A stretch of DNA of 64,000 bases from Mesostigma viride (lineage: Eukaryota; Streptophyta; Mesostigmatophyceae; Mesostigmatales; Mesostigmataceae), in contig RPFO01000764.1 in the NCBI GenBank assembly GCA_009746045.1, forward strand, positions 113,501 to 177,500, written 5' to 3'. The notes below the pieces were generated by a model that was not told where the DNA came from, ran no database searches, and saw nothing but the letters and a program-made list of their open reading frames with translations. Numbering within the stretch: the first letter of the stretch is position 1; each line of letters starts with the position of its first letter. A program made the position numbers and the translations under genes. This document shows positions 32,960-45,338 of the stretch, piece after piece.

Positions 32960-33776
32960 GTACGTGCTCTCAGTGACCACCGGTTGGTGCGTGCGACCAT
33001 TCGGCTCCGGTTCCACGTCACCAAGCACCGCGCCCACGTGGCCCGTCCTGACTGGACTGCGCTACGCCCGGTCCGTGGGGATCCTGAGGACTGGAATTAG
33101 GACGCCGAGCATGACGAGCGGAACTGAGGTGCCGACAGGCGTACGTACCTTGCGGCCCTGGAGGCCCAGGCGGATGTCGACGCGCTGGCCCAGGGTGCTC
33201 CCAACGCTGCCACTTTTGCGGGCTTAATTGCGGCCCGCGCCCCGTTAATTGCTGGCGGCCCCATGTACCTGGCAGCCGGCGGCCCATGCCCCGCCGACGC
33301 CCCGGCCCGCTATATATACCGCCAGCTAGGGTAGAAGTCCGCAGGTGGAGGTTATTGGCCCTGAGGATAGCCGCTACCTTCAATTAGCTCTGGCACCTTG
33401 TGGCCATCAGCTTGCGCCTTAATTAGCCGACGTCTTGAGCCCACCTCACATTTGTAGCATAAGCTATGCGTCAGCCTACCTATGGTATTGCACTGGTTGT
33501 ATTGCCGCACCCACAGTGTTGCGCCCCGGCACCATGCCGCGTGGAGAGAGCGCTCTGTGGCCTGCCCACCTGCGGCAGTGAGAGAAGCTAGGGCGCCCTC
33601 CCTCCTTCTCACTGTGTATATAGGGTTGAAGGTTCCTTTACTCTGTATTGGCACCCACGTGACGCAGTCAAGTGCTTATTAATTAATTAATAGCCGCTAC
33701 ACTACCGCCTCGTCTGCCATTACAGCAGAGGACAGCTCGGATGAATGAGGATTATTACATCCCCATCTAGTGCTTA
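32960..33776 (+). mobile_element. Internally deleted LINE family B remnant (endonuclease end joined to 3' end)
   Basis: 33 kb region: a plus frame reads LSDHRLVRATIRLRFH, the SDH-type terminus of a LINE AP-endonuclease, then R.DW..LR. It passes at about 33325 directly into the family B 3' region (GGTAGAAGTCCGCAGGTGGAGG, as at 20840), ending at CATCTAGTGCTTAA. The reverse transcriptase is missing. A 313-bp insertion splits the 3' part. Small duplications (GATGAATGAGG, GGATTATTACA) mark this copy too. Confidence 0.65.
33378..33690 (+). mobile_element. 313-bp insertion with TTAATTAA tail and 10-bp TSD
   Basis: Bounded by TAGCCGCTAC at 33368-33377 and 33691-33700 inside the family B LINE remnant, ending TTATTAATTAATTAA. 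No ORF of note. The size and tail suggest a SINE or a truncated LINE tail. I could not find A and B boxes with confidence. Confidence 0.75.
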
Positions 33777-34839
33777 AGGGGAGGGGACAACCCTAAAGGG
33801 CACTTTTCTGGAAACCATACCTATGCATGTGCTAAAAATCCAATGATGCATGATTGGGGACCATTAATATGATTTTTTTAAAAAAATTCCAGCCACTTGG
33901 GGGGGGTACTAGCCCCCACAGGGCACCGGTAACGCGCTAAAAATAGAAAAAGACGCTATTCTAGTCACATTTTTCCTAGGGCAGTGGGCAAACATATTGG
34001 GACCAAATCATAAATTCCCATATAGTTCCCTGACTTTTGAGAAATGCTACCTAATTTTGAGCACAAAATAATCATGTTTACACACGTTGATGGATTTTCC
34101 CGCAAAAAGGGTATACTTTTTTAATGAAAAACAATTATCAAATCATAAACACATGGAATAGGGCCAAATCATATATTCCCAAATACTAGAGGTTGGGGGA
34201 CATGCAGCCCCAAATTTTCAGGTCATTCTGACAAGTGCAGCCCTATTTGATGGATATTCCTAGATCACCACCTGACAGCGCCATGCACTAGTAGACAAAT
34301 GCTCATTCATCATCACTATAGGCGTCCCCAGGCTCGCAGTCTTGGCAGCACCACTCCCCCTTTGGCACGGATTCGAGGGTGAGCCCCGTGCACAGCATGT
34401 GGGCCCCCTATAGACGCAATCAGTGCCACCACAGATGACACATCACCTAAAAACGGCCTTTTTTGTTACATGGGGTCATATCTCCCACACATATAGTCAG
34501 ATCGGGGTGCCTTTCTGGACTTAAGGTCCCCCTAGGACCCTGTTCACATCACATAAATTGGGGGGCCAACTGACCTATTTTTAGCATCAAACCGTGACGT
34601 GGAAAAGTGCAAAAAACGATGTTTTCCAGGCATAAGGAGGCATAGCAGCCACACACAAGTAGTAAATGTAGTCCAATTCAGCTGGAAATGGTCATGCTTA
34701 TTAATTTATATCCAAAGACAAAGACCGCCCTTAAGTATGCAATGTAGGACCAAACTATGTGCTATAATTCTGGCATACATGAGCCAAAACACCGTTTTAG
34801 TGCATTATTTTCAAACTTATGAAGCCCCTGCCAGCACAT

Positions 34840-35191
34840 TGAATTGAATTGTAACATAACTCCGTTGGGAGTATATGTAGCACATAGCCCTTGAGAGGGG
34901 GCATATGGCCTATCATACATCCTAAGCTACTTCCTGCAAGGGTGGGGATGTAAAGGACCCTTGCTCGAGGTGCACCAGGGCACTTGCATCCCCATGATCT
35001 TCAAGCTATGCCCAGCGAAGGGGGAGCCTGTCATGGGGGGGAAGATCAGCATAGCTATACAAAGAAGCTAGGGCATGGCGTCTCAGCAGAGAGTTCCTCC
35101 CTGCATGGGCACAACATAACTAAATAAAGCTAGGCATCATCTGGAGTGTGGCGCATCATAGGCACACATGTACATGATTAAATACAGCGCG
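34840..35191 (-). mobile_element. 5'-truncated HAL1-like 3'-UTR copy with TSD
   Basis: The minus-strand 3' UTR of the HAL1-like family (tail ATTGAATTGAATT complement; AACATAACTCCGTTGGGAG; GGGAGCCTGTCATGGGGGG) is flanked by TGCCAGCACAT at 34829-34839 and 35192-35202. It is very close in sequence to the copy at 25046-25400, implying recent movement of the family. Confidence 0.85.
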
Positions 35192-35202
35192 TGCCAGCAC
35201 AT

Positions 35203-38030
35203 ATGCGGCCCAATCATGCCAGAATTCGTCACATTAATAGCACAATACTTGAATTTACACTAGAACACAAGTTGGACATATTAGGACCACTGCCGGCCCA
35301 CTAAAAGTGACGGATGCAAGCAGAAATAGAGCGATTTTTGCAAAAATACTCCATATTCTGCGCCATTGTCTTGGAAAACTTTGCATTCTTCACTCAATTA
35401 TCGTCATGGCTGTCATGGGATTCATATACATGCCACTGGGGCTGGATACATTAGCCAACACAGACTAAAAAAGCGATCATCAAGGGATAAAATCACCATC
35501 AATCACAGTAGATGCTGGCATTCGGAACAAGCACCATAGTGCCTACAAGCCTCAAGAAGGGGAGCTTGGCTGACCAGTCGTGCCTGTCGGCTGACCAGTC
35601 TCTTTTCTAAACGGGCCCCGCTCGGCAGCACACACAATCTCCTTTGCAGTACTTGGCCCACTCTGCTGGGCACCCCTGCTGTGCGTGTCTTATAGCAGCT
35701 AATCCAAATATATATCTGCCAGGTGCCTCTCTGCTACATGGAAATACAAAGCGCAATCAAGGACAGCAGTGGCTTGGGCTGCTATTCAATTGAGCTCAGC
35801 ACCTAGCTGCTGTACAACATAATTCTGCATCAGTGCCTGTCCTAATTGCGCCCCCCCGCCCCCTTGCCATCATCGTCATGCTCATCATAGTCTTTGGAAC
35901 GTGCACTGAACTCCAACCCTTGGACAGTCCATAGGTCATTAAGAATCTGTGCATGTAATGCTAGCTCTTCTCAGTTGAACTCATCTACCACCCTCTCATG
36001 GTCGTGTCATCTCTCATGTAATCCACCTAGGTTTATCGTGGCCACTGATCTTTCAGCCCCTCCTGACATCAAAATCTGGGCAAACACACTGTTGACATCG
36101 CCCTTCCGTTTTAGCCTGCATGGCTCCTCATGTTTACCCTTATCTCATCCCTCAACACACCTATAACTGTCTATTCATCCCCCTTGCATAGGCGGTGCAT
36201 AACTGCGGCATGATGGGGGCTTGCCAAAAATAGGTGTAAAATGCATGGGATGGCACGGGGAGGCTCACACTCATCGGTTTACAATCACACTCATGTGCTA
36301 ACAGTGTCCCTCTCTGCTTTTGACACTGCATGCACATGCATTTCCTACCGGCTATATCAAGCCTTTAGTGTGGTTTGGTGCATCAAGAGAAATGGCAGGT
36401 CAGCTGAGTGCATCAGACCACATTTGTGTTAAGTGTACGCTTGCAACGCTGTTTGCCCACCGCATGGAGCTCCCCTTTCGGACAGTGGCGCAAGTAGCAC
36501 TTACACCTTACTCCCAGCCGCTCACCCTGCCCATGCTAGCAACAAGAACAAATGCATGGTCCCCATCCCAACGTAAGGTGCATCACATGGATGGCCCTGC
36601 CATCACCTAGCAGTGTGCCACCCCTCTCCACCTCAACCTACTCTGAAATGCCAGGGCCCCAACAAACCTTTCAAGACATGGCACTCCTCAAAGAAGGCAA
36701 CCCCTCAAAGAAGGCGAGGCAGTTTAGGTCTAGGGGGGCTTTGGGTAAGTTAAAAGATGATAGAGTTCACTAACACAGGCCACGGCAACGACAACCTGCC
36801 TCACCCGCTGCATCCATACATCACAAGCCATAAACTGCACAGCCTCGCATGATTGCCTAAGGGTCACGTGATCCAAGGTGCCCTTCAGGCTCACCCCAGC
36901 ACACCGGCCCATCCTCACCACCCCACTGGTCATAGTCATCTACAGTGGCATCAAACTCCTCTAGGACAGAGTGCAGTAAAGGCAACATAGACGTCCTGAC
37001 ACAATTGAATAAGAACGTGGCTGCTACCTACTGCCCTTAATAAAAAATGTCCATGGCTTGCACAAATACGCATTCAATTCTTCAAGCAAGCATGCTAACA
37101 CCTTCACAGCACATCCCAAGGTTTATATCCATCGAGCTTTGTCAACAAGCATGACTTCCTGATGCAAACTTAGCTGTCAAGCTAGGAGGAGGAAAGCTAG
37201 GTAAAGAGGTGAGATAGACCCCCCCACAGCACCTTCCTGCACCAAAACCATGACAATATCATCCAGAGCTTGCTAAATACGTACAGCTAGCCGGTAGCGG
37301 GCGACCTTGCAGTCCAGGTTCAGCGCGAACATCTCGTGTCAGCACCCGGCGGAGATGGCGGACGCGAACCCACAATGCTATAAAAGCGAGTCATAAGACT
37401 ATTTCGGGGAGCGGTGAACGGCTTGGAACACCGAAGGTATGCCGCGACAAAAGCCTGAAGTTTTTCTCGGAAATACACGCCTGGATGTGGATTAGGGCAC
37501 CGTTGTCGTGCTTGTGCTTGCGTTGCGAGCAGGCAACCAGTGTTTCTTGCAGTGTCGAGCAGTAACAGATGGTGGCGCGAGAGCAATATGTGACTTTTAA
37601 ATCATGGCTACACAGCTTACACCTCCGCAGGCATGTTGGAACAAGCCCCGCCATGCCGTGAGCCGAAAAAAAGGAAGAAACGCATCAAGCAAGGACGGTC
37701 GTAAACGTCACTGAAAACAGCAAAATCTGACCTGCCGGCAGGTAATGCGACAGCCTGGAAAATGTGATTCGTTTCTCGAAAAACTGATTAGCGCTCGTGA
37801 AAGTAGACTTGAAGCCCATTCGGATTCCACCTTTTGGGAATTGTGAGCTTCCAACAAAAAAGTTTCCCCCACAATTAATAAACATGCATTTTCGCTGCCA
37901 ATTCCAGATCTGGCCGACACAAAAAATCAGCGTCTCAGTTTGCGAATTATTTTGACGCATGAACATACGCGAATAATATCTACCATGCATCATCGCAAAG
38001 CAGGAGAGTTTACGCGTCGTTTGCATCCAT
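35203..38030. other. Unassigned AT/GC-mixed stretch
   Basis: No family recognised. Short frames (for example minus 37685-38050, 121 codons; plus 36320-36610) have neither known motifs nor supporting splice patterns. This may be decayed transposon sequence or intergenic DNA. Confidence 0.35.
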
Positions 38031-38039
38031 CGCAGCGAC

Positions 38040-40543
38040 TTAACATGCATAATTGACTGTTGACTGATATTCCGGCGGACATAGGGTCGACAGCCATGCG
38101 AGGTGGAATTTTTCTGGTCCCGTCGTCCTCAACGCGACGCGTTCGCGCCAAAATTCCCAGGATCTCATGTAACCGAACGGACCGATTTTAGGTGATGTGG
38201 AGGAAGGGGTTGTGAGTTGTATGTGTGGGGCCACCACAGAACATGCACAGCCTAGCATCAACATCCATGACATCCTCATCCTCATCCCCTGCCCCCCCCT
38301 CCTCATATAGTGCACCCCCTTGCTGTATGTGCAGCGGTCCTGCCTGCCCTCCTTCCAGTGCCTATTCTTCTTCTCCCACTTCCTTTTCATCTTGCGCCGC
38401 TTCCAGTCATGCTGCCCGGCCTTGAGCTGCTGCTGCCTGACTCCCCGCTTGGTGATGATGGTCCCCAGCTGCGCCTCGACAGCGGGGGTCACTGTCACAC
38501 CCAGTTCAGGACTCTGCATCCTCTAGCCACCACTATTCACCGTGCTGCACGTGCAGTATGGCCCACCATGCACGCATGCACCTGGGTACAGCCCTGCCCC
38601 AAACCCGCCCTTCCCACCGGGGACAGCCCTGATCTGCTGGGAGTGCAGGAACTCATTCCTCAGGTTGCTGCATGCTGGCATCGTGGGTGCAGGCCTCCAG
38701 AATGTCCATCGCGGTGTACTTGGCCCAGACAGCCTTGACCAGCCCCAGCACATCCACGGTCACCCCCTGCGGCGTGCTCGCAGCGACGGGCAGCCACGTG
38801 GCGATCCCACCCCACCCGGGCGTTGTGTCCCCCAACACAGAGCCTCACCACTGCTGCTCAACATGCGGCTGGCTTGGATCCGCTTGCCGCACATAGTTAG
38901 GCCACTGCTCACACTCGTCGTGCAATTGTTAAAGTAGTGCAGCAGTGCGCTGCCTAGTGCCCCCTTGAGGTGGACTGCCCCCATGTGCCCGTTGACATGG
39001 ATGTGCACACGTGCGGAAGGAATAACACATGGAGTTCACTGTGGGGTCATCTAGCACCCCCCTGAGCTTGCCCAGGTGCTCGATCCTTCTTGAGCTTGGT
39101 CAGTGCATTGTACAAACACCCCCCGGCCAAGTGATTGATGTCTTCCTTCTTCTCGGGGATGAGGCCTGCCTCTGCAAGAGTGGTGTCCTCTTTGACCCGT
39201 GCAAACCAGGTGGTGTCACCATCGCTAACCACCTCAGCAGCGTACAAGCGTTGGGCCATTGGCTTTGGCAGCACCTCCTTCTCCCCTCGTGCCCACTCCT
39301 CCCCTGCTGCCCCCTCCTCCGTCCCCTGCTGCCCCCTCCTCCCCGTGAACCACCTGGCCCCGTGCTGATGCCCACAACCGTGGATGCCAGGTCACGCAGC
39401 AAGAAGACAGCACCCTCCCCTTCCATGCTTCTACTGCTGCCTGTGTGGTTGAGATAGCACACATGGGGCCCGGGCTCCTTGCCTGCCTTGCTATAGCCAC
39501 CTCGCAGGCCTGACACCACTTGCCAGAGCATGGTGCCCCACGCACAGCCCAGTGCCATCGTGAATTACCGACTGCTGGCCAAAGGGGGATGCAAAACCCC
39601 GGTTGGGCCATGACCCATCCAGCGTCAGGCGGCAGCCCTGCCTCCCCTCCCCATCTACGCCAAATTGCGCTAGTGCTCCTGCTCCCATGCCCGCACCGTC
39701 TCCCTGTTCTCCATTAGCTGATCGTGCAGGTGCTCCTTGACAATAGACGTGGCAGCTGCGACATCCTTACGCCACGTCTTATGCCCCGTGCTGCACCTCA
39801 GCCCTAGAAGCGTGGCTACTGAGCCGCACAAGCATGCATGGGCTCAGTGCATGGCTGATACCAAACAACACCGGCCCAGCGACTGCCATGAGGCTGTTGA
39901 GCATGTTGCGATCCACACCCGGCCGCAGGTCAGAGTTGGGTGACAGGATGTCTTTGGTACACCATGCACCATGGCCCGCCATCCACCCCCGTGCAGCTGC
40001 TATTAGTGCACAACAGCACCACAGAAGATGGGCTGCCACGATCAGACCCCGCGTGCATCTCTGGTTCTCCTATCTTGACAGTGCACACTCTTGCAGGAGG
40101 GGCATGCCATGGCACCAAGAATGGCCTCAAGGTTGTGGGCATCCACCAGCAAACGAGGCACCTCAAATGGCTGGCCACAAGTAGGGGCAGGCGCAGTCTG
40201 ACGCCTTGATGTGATTTCCTCGCGAGTCGATCTTCTTGGGCGATGGTCCATACAGCTCCGGTGCATGCCTTTCTCTTGCGCCCATTGCTCGACGGAGTTG
40301 AATGCCGCCGCACCAAACTCGCTGCCAGCAGGGGTCGATCCCTTTGCTGCATGGTGTTGCTGGGCTGACGCTTGTTGATGCCCTGCTTTTCTTTTTTTTC
40401 GACTGTGATCGCGCCGCCGACCTGGCCCTTTCTCTTTGGTCGAGCCGCGAGGGCGCCCCCTGCCCCTGCATGCGCGGTTGCGGCGTGGCTGCTGCCTCAA
40501 AATCATCCCCTAGCCATGTCGAGGGCAAGCCCCCTCCCCCCAA
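38040..40543 (-). pseudogene. Decayed Mutator-like (MULE) transposase
   Basis: Reading minus from 40543, frames switch repeatedly but the blocks keep transposase order. They are: a basic N-terminal tail; RLLVDAHNLEAILGAMACPSC, then LLCTNSSC (zinc-binding region); DRNMLNSLMAV; LTLDGSWPNRGFASPFGQ (first catalytic Asp region, 39491-39688); CYLNHTGSSRSMEGEGA; VVSDGDTTWFARV (second Asp); LYNALTKLKKD; and a Lys/Arg-rich tail RGVRQQQLKAGQHDWKRRKMK. These match animal and protist Mutator-type transposases (D-G-[ST]-W..RG, then GDGD-like). At least five frameshifts and some stops leave it inactive. Terminal inverted repeats were not found. Confidence 0.7.
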
Positions 40544-40813
40544 GAGGAAGGGGCGCCGTGTGCTGAGTAAAGTAGTTCCAAAGGGTTTTTCTAGATTAGC
40601 TTACTAAGAGTGAGCTTAGTTCCGTTTCGCGGCTTCGCCCACCTGAGCCATCCACCCAGCAAGGGGATATATGTGCTACATACATGATCTCCCAACGGAG
40701 TCATGTTATAATACAATTTAATTTAATGCAGGCCTCAGGCGAACAGAGGACAGCCAAGCTAGTATTCGATTCGGCCGGAGGTATCGAATATATTCGACGA
40801 ATAGTAGGTCCTT

Positions 40814-40904
40814 CTGTCGCGTTTGCGTGCCATTATATCCTAGCCTATCACTTGGAAGGCATATCCATAGCAATAGAGTACTCTTGTGTGTGATCCACTA
40901 TATT
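40814..40904. repeat. 91-bp direct repeat flanking 0.7-kb repeat A, left copy
   Basis: CTGTCGCGTTTGCGTGCC through GATCCACTATATT is repeated exactly at 41626-41716, on the other side of repeat A. It is too long for a normal target-site duplication. It suggests a segmental duplication or a recombination-mediated insertion. Confidence 0.85.
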
Positions 40905-40923
40905 ATATTAAGTTATATAGTAG

Positions 40924-41624
40924 CGGCCCTTTCCCGGGACTGTTCCCGGGTCAGCAGAACGTTTCTCGTCCACAATGCCAACAACATCCCAACCGGATCA
41001 AACCATTGTCAATCTTATCAACCATCGTCATGGCAACGACATGCAACCACTCACGGGGGCTGCTCCGGGCTGTTCGAGAAGTTTAACCCCATGAAGACAA
41101 CAAACTAGTTGTGAGGGAGAGAAACGAGCGAACAACGACCACCATGGCCGCTGCGCTGCTCCTAAATACCTCCAAAAATCCCGGCATCCATGCGCTGTCG
41201 CATTTGCCAGCAAGCCGCCTGACGTGCAGTTAGACTGCCAGCAAAATGCAGAGCAAGTCTGTTCGACAACCACGTGCGAGCCAGCACACCGCACACTACG
41301 ATCTGCGTATCTAGCTTTGTCAGATGGACTGAACATCATTCCGTCTGAACAATACAAAAGATTCATAACTGCCAAATGTCACGCACCGGACGGAATATTG
41401 CGCAAGCCACCAAGGCTTTGCGCCCCAAAGTCTTGCGCCTGAACCTAAGTCAGGTCACCTAAGACTGTCACTCTAGAAATTCAGGCCTTTCCGGCGCGGC
41501 GCTCCACACCGGCCCAAGGAACAAAGCCTGCGGCCTACTGAATCGGAACCAACCAAACGTCGGTAACGATTCCGAACCGCGTAACTTCTTGAGTGCACGG
41601 ACGTAAATGATCACGGACGTGACA
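40924..41624. repeat. 0.7-kb dispersed repeat, copy A
   Basis: 701 bp from CGGCCCTTTCCCGGGACTG to CACGGACGTGACA. It is repeated at 43718-44414 with, as far as I can see, only one difference: CACCGGACGGAATA here versus CACCGGAATA there, a 4-bp tandem duplication. A minus frame (115 codons) is conserved in both copies but has no recognised motif. No terminal inverted repeat is obvious. Confidence 0.9.
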
Positions 41625-41625
41625 G

Positions 41626-41716
41626 CTGTCGCGTTTGCGTGCCATTATATCCTAGCCTATCACTTGGAAGGCATATCCATAGCAATAGAGTACTCTTGTG
41701 TGTGATCCACTATATT
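41626..41716. repeat. 91-bp direct repeat, right copy
   Basis: Identical to 40814-40904. The two copies bracket repeat A. The left copy continues into ATATTAAGTTATATAG, the right copy into CCCCCCACTTTTTAG. Confidence 0.85.
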
Positions 41717-41819
41717 CCCCCCCACTTTTTAGCTCGAAAAAATGAAGAGCCAAAAAGTCAAAAAGAGGATCACATAGGGAAAAAAAAATTCCCACGACAG
41801 GACCACACATGCTTTTCAA

Positions 41820-41929
41820 ATAGGCTAAGCAATAACCTCTTCAGTGCTTTTTCAAGGATAAGCATAATCCTCTTCATGGCTTTTTCAAGGATAAGCCTAA
41901 TCCTCTTCATAGCTTTTTAAAGGATAAGC
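41820..41929. repeat. Short tandem repeat AAGGATAAGC.TAATCCTCTTCAT
   Basis: Three to four approximately 35-bp units of the pattern TTTTCAAGGATAAGC(A/C)TAATCCTCTTCATGGC. The last unit is split by the TTAA-flanked element, and its right half resumes at 43278 (TTAATCCTCTTCCAAGTGC). This gives an internal record of the empty site. Confidence 0.8.
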
Positions 41930-41933
41930 TTAA

Positions 41934-43277
41934 CCCTTAGTCGGGAAACTACCCGACCTGTCGGGTAGTTTGACTAACGGTCGAATTTTGCGCCGCGCCG
42001 TGAGCGCCGCGCCACTTGTGACGGATGTCAGTGGTCCGGTGGGTCCGGGGACACTTAGGGACGAGGGTGGTGCATAGGTTTGGGGGTAATATTCGCCATA
42101 GCCTGGTAATTACAACGTGCATTGAGCAGGTATCACGTGACTTTGGCGGGAAATTTTCACTCGCGCGCGCGCGTAACTAGATATGGCTGCCAGCATGCCG
42201 TTCTCACGGAAATTTTGCGTGTCGAGGCTAGAAACGGTTCAGAATTTCGCTCAGAATGACTTTGCGTGATTTTCGTAGGTCAGGCATGGCCAAACTTGTA
42301 GGATTGGGAAAATTCAGGTAGGAAAATACTGCCTTCTGGGTCGTCAGTGCCAGATGAGTAATCGCTTATCATATTTCCATTTTATCCTCGTGGCCGGGCA
42401 GTCTGCGCCAGCCCAAGCATCCAGATTTGGTACCGGATGTCCGCTGATGCGTTTGCTGGGAATGCGGACGCGTTGATAGGTAATATTTGAACGGAGCATC
42501 AACCTTGTAATCATAAAGGATGCATGCATGATGCGGCTATGGCGACCTATGCCTGTAAAGCAATGGTATGTGTGAGATATGAGGGTCCCGGCCAGTGGAA
42601 TCCGGGCAGGACGTGAACGAGCCAGGTATGGCAACGTGTTTGCGTGTCCTTTGCAGCGGAATACGTCTCCCATGCATTATATTTGACGAGCTTTTTAGTG
42701 CACCTTTCAGCAAGCCTCCATGCCTGCTGTAAAGAGGGGTATTAGCCCTGCAAGTGACCAGTTTATGGCATTTCTTTGGAGCATATCATTTCGTTAATGC
42801 AGGTAGGCAACATGTTTGTATTCCAGCACCTTTGGCAATCTTTTATAGCTTGCTATAATGCATTCTTGTATTGCATGTCTTAGATGGCTGTTTACGCGCG
42901 CGTAACCCACACACATATATGAGCACCTTATATAGGTCTAATGGGTTATCCGGGTGGTCTGACCCAAGGAAAGCACCATTGGACTATCCAACTAAGTTGT
43001 CCAATGTTGTTGTTGAGGTTCCATACCCTCCCTGGGAAGTTAGGTGGGGGTTCACTTTTCCTTGGGGAAAAAAGATCGTCTTTTGTCCAAGTTTGACTGG
43101 AGCTATCATCCAAATGCTTCGATAAACCCGTGGTATTATTGCATATTCTGAAAGCCCTCGAAGTGTAGATACTCCTAGCATCTTGGTTGGGGGCATTTGG
43201 AGTTGTGGCCTGTGAGTTATGATTTTTCTCATTTTCAGGGGTCTGAAAGTGCCAAAAATGGTCCTCCCGACTAAGGG
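41934..43277. mobile_element. piggyBac-like non-autonomous element (TTAA duplication)
   Basis: 1344 bp flanked by TTAA at 41930-41933 and 43278-43281, with 13-bp perfect terminal inverted repeats CCCTTAGTCGGGA / TCCCGACTAAGGG. TTAA followed by CCC is the hallmark of the piggyBac superfamily, which excises precisely. Just inside the left end is the hairpin AAACTACCCGAC/GTCGGGTAGTTT. The host tandem repeat is cleanly restored if one TTAA and the element are removed. No transposase is encoded, so it must be mobilised in trans. Confidence 0.85.
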
Positions 43278-43717
43278 TTAATCCTCTTCCAAGTGCTTGA
43301 TTCTGCAAGCAGCTTGGGTATATCTCCGGCTCAGGCTGTCCGAACTGAACCCGCCAAGGGTTGTTCGCTCGTTTTAATTAATGTGGAAATGATAGGTGTG
43401 GTCCTTGACGGCACCACCACCTTCATGACAGGCAGCGCAGCCAGCCGATATTTATATTATGAAGATTGCAATAATGCTTTATGATGAAAGCAATGCCCAA
43501 ACCATTCATTCCATAACATTTGACAAATTACAATGAATGCCGAGTTGTGCTGCCGCAACTGTAAGAGTAACTACATATCCTTGAGACCCATCGAAATCAC
43601 CACAGACCGACCATGACGCCACTGTGGCGCAACAGTGTTTACTTACGTCATAATCTATATCAACTGTGTGACTCTGCGCTCATGTCCCAGTTACTGGCAC
43701 ACTGGCCAACGACGAAC

Positions 43718-44414
43718 CGGCCCTTTCCCGGGACTGTTCCCGGGTCAGCAGAACGTTTCTCGTCCACAATGCCAACAACATCCCAACCGGATCAAACCAT
43801 TGTCAATCTTATCAACCATCGTCATGGCAACGACATGCAACCACTCACGGGGGCTGCTCCGGGCTGTTCGAGAAGTTTAACCCCATGAAGACAACAAACT
43901 AGTTGTGAGGGAGAGAAACGAGCGAACAACGACCACCATGGCCGCTGCGCTGCTCCTAAATACCTCCAAAAATCCCGGCATCCATGCGCTGTCGCATTTG
44001 CCAGCAAGCCGCCTGACGTGCAGTTAGACTGCCAGCAAAATGCAGAGCAAGTCTGTTCGACAACCACGTGCGAGCCAGCACACCGCACACTACGATCTGC
44101 GTATCTAGCTTTGTCAGATGGACTGAACATCATTCCGTCTGAACAATACAAAAGATTCATAACTGCCAAATGTCACGCACCGGAATATTGCGCAAGCCAC
44201 CAAGGCTTTGCGCCCCAAAGTCTTGCGCCTGAACCTAAGTCAGGTCACCTAAGACTGTCACTCTAGAAATTCAGGCCTTTCCGGCGCGGCGCTCCACACC
44301 GGCCCAAGGAACAAAGCCTGCGGCCTACTGAATCGGAACCAACCAAACGTCGGTAACGATTCCGAACCGCGTAACTTCTTGAGTGCACGGACGTAAATGA
44401 TCACGGACGTGACA
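43718..44414. repeat. 0.7-kb dispersed repeat, copy B
   Basis: 697-bp partner of 40924-41624, lacking one CGGA. Its flanks are unrelated to the 91-bp repeats around copy A, so the 0.7-kb unit itself is what moved or was duplicated. Confidence 0.9.
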
Positions 44415-44860
44415 CTTCTATTAGAATCGACTATCAAGGAGACAACCAGCGCACGGGCCTGAAATCGGGAGAATCCGGTAGCTCGAGCCTGCCGTTATCT
44501 TGTCCGCGTTTTCGAGTCGTTAATGATGATGAATATGAATGGAGATGGAAATGTGTATCATTGAAATTATGGCTGGCTTACGTGTAGAGCGACTAGATGA
44601 CCTATCTAACGGTGGGGCCGGAAAGTGGAAACAGCTTGCTTTCAATCTGACAGGGCGTGTGTTTCCAGCCCAACTGGCCGTAAGTGCCTAGTGGTGAGCA
44701 CCATTGCTGCGATCCGGCTCTCCCACCATTTACGAGGAAATACCCGCACATGGAAAACCACTGAAAAGGTCTAGCTTGTCAGTCATTACGTTAGCCATGC
44801 CATGTTTCCAAACGTCCAAGAACTGCACACAGGCAAAAATTCGTAGGACAGCACTTTCAA

Positions 44861-45237
44861 ATGTGCCGGCGGCGGGAACCAAAAGCCCGCGTATGTATGC
44901 CAGAAAACATCGTGTTGCTGCAGCGACGCGACGGTGTGGACAACGAATCCAGTGCCAAGCTCGGAACGGCCGCAAAGGAGATCTGGCATCATAGGGTTCA
45001 GATGTGCGGAGATACTACGCGATCCAGCCGCCGGGTCCACGACGGCTGTGTTGTAGAGCTTGTGCCAAGGGGCAGCACCGAACAGATGTGGGTGACGTTG
45101 CAAAAAAATTAACACCGGACTTGACGGAGCATAATGTCTCGGTCATAGCCTTTGACCAACAAACGATGCAAGAGATCAACAAGAGTTGTGGTGCCGAAAT
45201 CGACACGATAAGAACAAAGACAGGGATATGCAACTGA
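44861..45237 (+). pseudogene. Unrecognised ORF broken at an A-run
   Basis: A frame beginning MCRRREPKARVCMPENIVLL runs to a stop after TLQKN at 45112. The next frame continues sensibly (LTPDLTEHNVSVIAFDQQ to TKTGICN, stop 45237) if one base is missing from the A7 run at 45104-45110. I recognise no family. It could be a degraded gene or an exon end. Confidence 0.3.
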
Positions 45238-45338
45238 CTAAGAACAACACCATATTTTGCCGTGTTGGAAAGGAGACTGTGAATATCGGGGTAGCGAATA
45301 AAGGAAAACACTGATATTTAGGATGCCAAATCAGAATA

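Noticed and set aside
43822-44169. 115-codon minus ORF in both copies of the 0.7-kb repeat
   Set aside because: Conservation follows from the near identity of the two copies. There is no motif and no independent sign of selection.
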